Shown here piece by piece: positions 59,571 to 64,000 of a stretch of DNA of 64,000 nt. This stretch comes from Pelecanus crispus (lineage: Eukaryota; Chordata; Aves; Pelecaniformes; Pelecanidae). The first letter of the stretch is position 1, and the number at the start of each line of letters is the position of its first letter. The DNA lies in NCBI RefSeq assembly GCF_030463565.1, contig NC_134652.1, positions 5,607,897 to 5,671,896 on the forward strand, in the 5' to 3' direction. The notes beneath the pieces are model-generated. The model was given only the letters and a program-made list of their open reading frames with translations. It ran no database searches and was not told the DNA's origin. A program made the position numbers and the translations under genes.

Positions 59571-61365
59571 CTGAGGTGGTTGTGCTGAGGGTGCAGAGGA
59601 AGCTCCAGCTAATGTGCTTGTGGATGCTCTGGGTGAGCTGTGGTGCCCACGGCCGAGGAGGAGGTGGTACGGGTGTGGGAAACAGGCTGCGGTGTTCATG
59701 GGGACAAGCGCCAGAACGTGGAGCAAGAAGGAGACCAGGGCTATAGGAGGGATCTCAGGAGCAAGAGTTGTGTGTCATGATGAGATAACAGAAATGACAG
59801 GAGAGAAAAGAGCAATGGTAGTTGCACTAAAATGGTTGGGCAACTTTTTCTAGACCTCTCAAGGCATGATGATTTCTGTGCTCTGTTGCTCCTTATCTTT
59901 GCAAATATCATGAATGAGGAACCAAAGAGTCTTTCAAGGTCTTCCCTGTGAGGTTTGGACATTTGTTTTACCTTTGCTGCTAGATTTCCCCCCCACCCCA
60001 CTCTTTACAGTGTAACTCCATTAAAATGCTTTGCTGTAGCCACATACACGGAGCCCAACACTTGTACAAAACAGAGATACCTCACACTTCTTCACAGCAG
60101 TATGTAGAAGTGTTTCAAAATACAACCAATGGACAGAAAGTCCAATACTGGAGGAAAAGCTTTCTCTCCGACAACGTGGAGAAACACACTGGCTGTAGAA
60201 GACAGTTATGCCTCATTGGCACCTAGGGGAAGCTCCTGTCGCCTTTCCTGAGGCCCTCACCTTTGGTGGTGCTGTGGGAACAGCTGCGGGTGTGGGGCTG
60301 CTTGGATGGGAGAGGATGCTCAGGGACTCGGTCAGCCATGTGCTTTGGAGGGAACACAGGGATGGAGGAGATGAGGATAAACAGGTCCTTAGGAGTCCCC
60401 TGAGCAATGTGGGTCATTTCGGTTTTGTGTGTGACACCCAGGAGAAAGTAATGGAAGGCAAAAGAAAAGAATCAAGAATGAAAAGTCAGCAATCTGGCTT
60501 CCTAGGGCCAGATATTTTCTGTAAATTTGCATGTGCAGAAAGAAAAAGAATTAGCTCATTCTTTCTGAAGCCTACATTAAGATATTTAGAAATTCCCTAT
60601 TTAGGATTTCAGAAGCAGGGGCTCAGTCCATCTCTTGGTGAATTTTTAATCCAACAGACCACACTCTTCGACACAGTAAAACATTCATCTGTCTTTTAAT
60701 CACAGAGACGTTAATTTGAAAGACAAAACAGAATTATTGCTTTGTAAACATTCCTTCCTTTGACTTTAAATTACACTCCTCACATAACAGATTACTTTAG
60801 CTTGGAAACCTCTGCATTTTATAAATAAGCACAGATCCGTTATTGTTTCAGTGAGAAATTCAGCATTAAAAACACTACTCAAAAGAATTAGAATATTGTA
60901 TAGTCACAATTCCAGATGCCATGGTAAGATCAATTTTTACATTTCCTTTCCAGATATGACCTATTACTTCTCCCCAAATTAAATCTTCCTTCCTCTTAAT
61001 AAACCTTGAAATATTTATTGATGCCTCATTCATATTTTCTCCCCAGCTCACAAAATGTTGAGGCATTAGGTAAATGGTCTTAGAAGGATGTGAGAAGAGA
61101 ATTAAAGAGGAGGAAAAGTGATATAATGATTGTACCAAACAACTTGTGACACGAATGTTGAAATTACTTCTTAATCATTTAAGAGGTGTTAGGATTACAA
61201 AGTTATTCTAAAGCATTGTAACAGGCTAGGATTCATTGTAGGTAAAGATATCACAGCTTCGTACAAATGGCACATGTGTGACTGTCGTCAGCGAAGCGTT
61301 TTGGCGGTTCATAATATGTGACGTTTGCCCTGTAGTCATTTAGTGGATGATGCAGACCTTTGATC

Positions 61366-64000
61366 TCACATTATCCCATGCAAAAGCGGTTTCTTCAGTG
61401 CAGGTCTCACAAGAAAACCGGCAAGAACAAAAACGGCAACTGCCAGGACAGCGACAACAGCAAGGACCGGTGTGAGGGGTTTATCATCACCAGCGGGAAG
61501 CGCCTGGACAGGAGGTGCAGAAGAGTCCAGCCCTGCGAGTGAAGGCAGAGGGGTTTGGTCTCAATATATTAAAGATCAGGGCACAAAGAGCTGCTGCGTT
61601 AAAAAGGATGGTTCCCAGGTTTAGAAATAAGCTAACTTCTTACAGATTCATTGATTTAAACTATTTGAACAGGCTTTATATTAGCATGGATGACAACTTA
61701 ACTAGGCAAAATTCGTAAGCAGAAGACAACTGAGGGGATTAAATGTTTCTCAAGAAGGGTGGGAGTTTGCTCCCAGCTGGCCATTGGATTACACAAGCAG
61801 ACCGGAGCTAATTAGTTCAGTGGAGTTATAGCACTAAAGTGGGTTTTGTGCTACCTCTCCTTTAGGACAGCCAAAGCAGTTATACTTTTTATACATTCAG
61901 GTGAAAACAGGAGGTTTGCAAGGTGTTGAAAGAAGAAGAGATTTGTAGACTTTTGGGTCAGCCAAACAATCCCTTCCTTTTTATGGAGAAGTTAGCAAAA
62001 ACAGATTTCAGTGACAGATGTCAGAAACGTAGAGCTATGGCTTTTCTTAAAGCCCAAAGTAGTCTTAGGATAAATATGGGAGAAATTTATTTGACTTTAC
62101 CAGTCACATACTTACTCCTACTCTGAGCACCCCCTTCTAGAAGCTGAAGTGGTCCGGCAGCCACTTTCACATTTTCCTGGGCAGAATTTGTATCTCTCTT
62201 GGACCTGTTAATACAGCCCTGGTAGCAGCGGGAGGAATAGTCACCGAGCCTGCACACCACCAGCTCACACTGCAGGTAGACTAACGTATGGCGGCTAATG
62301 AACTCAAAGGCATTAAATTTGAACCGAGCAATGTGGCTGTAGGGGGAGTAGTATGTGGCATAGGAAGAATCTCTAACACATCTGTGAAGAAACGGAACAG
62401 AGAATCAGTCCTCATGGATGCACACATGTACATTCCTGCAAAAATACAATAGATTAAAACAAAATTATATCATAGCCAGGTCCTAAGAACATGATGGGAT
62501 AAAAATGCAACTTTTATAGCATAGTATAAGCTTTTTAAATATAGACTTATTTAAGTCCTATGAAACAGCTAGAGCATTGGCAACTCTTTTTTTTTCTTTC
62601 AAGAAAAGGAGAATGTAAGTGGTGAAGAGGGGAGAACAGACTCTTACTAATGTCCATGCTATACAAGGCATAAAAAATGAGTCTAATGCTTGACCTGGTT
62701 TTACTAAAATATTTAACACCTAGGACGATAGATTCCTGCTGCCAGTTTTCACTGTCTCATCTCCTCTCATCTCATATCCCTCACTCCCACTACTTTGAAT
62801 TTTGCATGTAGGACAAGGATGAAGTAAGCGAAATGAAATGTTAGTAAGGTCTAAATGTTATTTCTTATTTCCAGACTCATACTGTAAAAATAAAAAATCA
62901 AAGACCCCTTTTAACTGTCTGTTGATAATGAGATCTAAACCAATTCAGATTGGTTCTATTCTTTTAAATAAATGCAGAAAGGGTATTACAGTTATGCTTC
63001 TAACAGCTTGAGAAAGCTCTTACCCGTTCTTGATTATATCATAGGCCAGAGTGTTAAAATCATAAGGATCAGGTGATGCCACACATGTGTCCACAAACAC
63101 GATCAGATTTGGATCAGAGCTGTGAAGATAGGCTTCAAGGTACAGATTTTGGTTCAAGTCAATGTAGTATGGGGAGTCGTGCACTTGCCGCAAGAACAAT
63201 GAGGAATCATAAAAAGTGATATTCATGTCATATCTTCCAAACTGATTTTCATTCATGTCTATGGTATCCTCAGCAACATACATTATTTGCATCCATGTGT
63301 TCTGTAGCATTTTGCAACTGATATGTAAGTGAATGTTCTTCTTCCTCTTGATTATGTGCCCAGAAGATGTAACTCTGATCATGTTGGAATAGTTGATTGT
63401 ATCATTGTGCTCCTGTTTAACATGTAATTTAAAATAAAGAATTGCATTTTTGTCATGTTGCAAGTTCTAAGCTTTCATAGAGTAATATGCAATTTAAAAA
63501 TGTAGATTCATCTTAAACTCTTTAAACCAAGAATCTTGATGTTGGTCTTTTCTGCTCCCACATTGTAAATAAACCTGCTGAAGTATGTAATTAAACAGAA
63601 ATTAGTGCAGAAAAACTCTTTGTTAAATCCAAGGCAGAGCCAACTCATTGAACATCTGTAGAAAACACCAACCGTGTAGTACCCAGTCATGCCAAACCTG
63701 CATGGCACTTACAAGACTATGTCTACTTTAAATCATGGAAACTTCATATAACTTCCTCCCATGCTTTTCTTCCTAGAAGCTCATTTCTATTAAACATGGG
63801 GATTCCCTAAGGCATGGAAAGCTAAAGCACTAAAAACCTCCGAGTCTCGTTGGTTCTCTTCTTAGCACTGTGGACGTGAAAGGCCCTTTCACGACCCTTT
63901 TCAAAGTGGGTCCTGCCACTCAGTGCACAAAACGGTGAGCGTACCTCTCGTAGCGTCCCACAGCCATTGTAGGGAATGTTGAATATAACCTCGTGTGACG
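61366..64000 (-). CDS. DMBT1: DMBT1-like protein, 3' end (ZP domain, transmembrane anchor, tail), partial
   Basis: Minus-strand exons: >64000-63945, 63412-63024, 62381-62116 and 61532-61366 (TGA), all in phase. They encode the end of ZP-N (EVIFNIPYNGCGTLRE), ZP-C (FYDSSLFLRQVHDSPYYIDL, HSSDPNLIVFVDTCVASPDP), then YSPYSHIARFKFNAFEFIS, VYLQCELVVC and SRCYQGCINRSKRDTNSAQE. The RSKR basic site and the following ENVKV..GPLQL stretch closely resemble the C-terminus of DMBT1 and not CUZD1. The last exon adds a ~20-residue hydrophobic segment (TPVLAVVAVLAVAVFVLAGF) and a short tail ending LLHGIM. The product should be membrane-anchored like rodent ebnerin/CRP-ductin, unlike secreted human DMBT1. DMBT1 acts in mucosal defence and epithelial differentiation. 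The SRCR and CUB part and the promoter lie to the right of the window. It could alternatively be another CUB-ZP paralogue. Confidence 0.88.

Larger units (their letters stand above)
54808..61365. other. Intergenic region between the DMBT1-like pseudogene and the live DMBT1-like gene
   Basis: No exon was recognised on either strand. It contains a poly-C tract (56772-56803), an A-rich run (57236-57252) and a degraded CR1 piece (59380-59570). The 3' UTR of the live gene occupies its right end, with a possible minus-strand AATAAA at 61019-61014. GC-rich sequence at 55100-55470 and 59570-59750 gives open frames without recognisable domains. Confidence 0.5.

Overview
This is vertebrate nuclear DNA, almost certainly from a bird. 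It has multi-exon genes with GT-AG introns, one CpG-island promoter, and many CR1 LINE copies ending in the ATTCTATG-type 3' repeat. The gene neighbourhood resembles human 10q26.13, where DMBT1, CUZD1 and C10orf88/PAAT lie together. All exon models were built by eye from splice sites, reading phase and protein-family signatures; no database search was possible.

Layout from left to right. (1) 1018-8017, minus strand: nine consecutive exons of an ADAM9-like metalloprotease, covering the prodomain, furin site and first half of the catalytic domain. The 3' part, including the zinc-binding motif, lies beyond the left edge, and the signal-peptide exon was not found. (2) 12447-17398, plus strand: the complete C10orf88 (PAAT) gene, seven exons and 454 codons, starting in a CpG island. 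(3) 19069-29997, minus strand: the complete CUZD1 gene, nine exons and 602 codons, encoding signal peptide, two CUB domains, ZP domain, basic cleavage sites, membrane anchor and short tail. It is convergent with C10orf88 and has a TATA box and a PTF1-like (pancreatic acinar) site upstream. A 5'-truncated CR1 with an intact reverse-transcriptase ORF sits antisense in one intron. (4) About 33970-54758, minus strand: the decayed remains of a DMBT1-like gene. They comprise a signal-peptide exon, at least three SRCR pseudo-exons with stops, frameshifts or lost cysteines, two tiny Thr-rich spacer exons, and three ZP exons, one of them frameshifted. (5) 61366 to beyond 64000, minus strand: the 3' end of an intact DMBT1-like gene, with ZP domain, RSKR cleavage site, transmembrane anchor and short tail.

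The right half is therefore a cluster of secreted or membrane-anchored CUB/SRCR/ZP proteins: CUZD1, a dead DMBT1-like copy and a live DMBT1-like copy. All three are on one strand with matching exon phases, which suggests tandem duplication followed by loss. The remaining sequence is introns and intergenic DNA with CR1 fragments, a 22-bp polypurine minisatellite and a poly-C tract.
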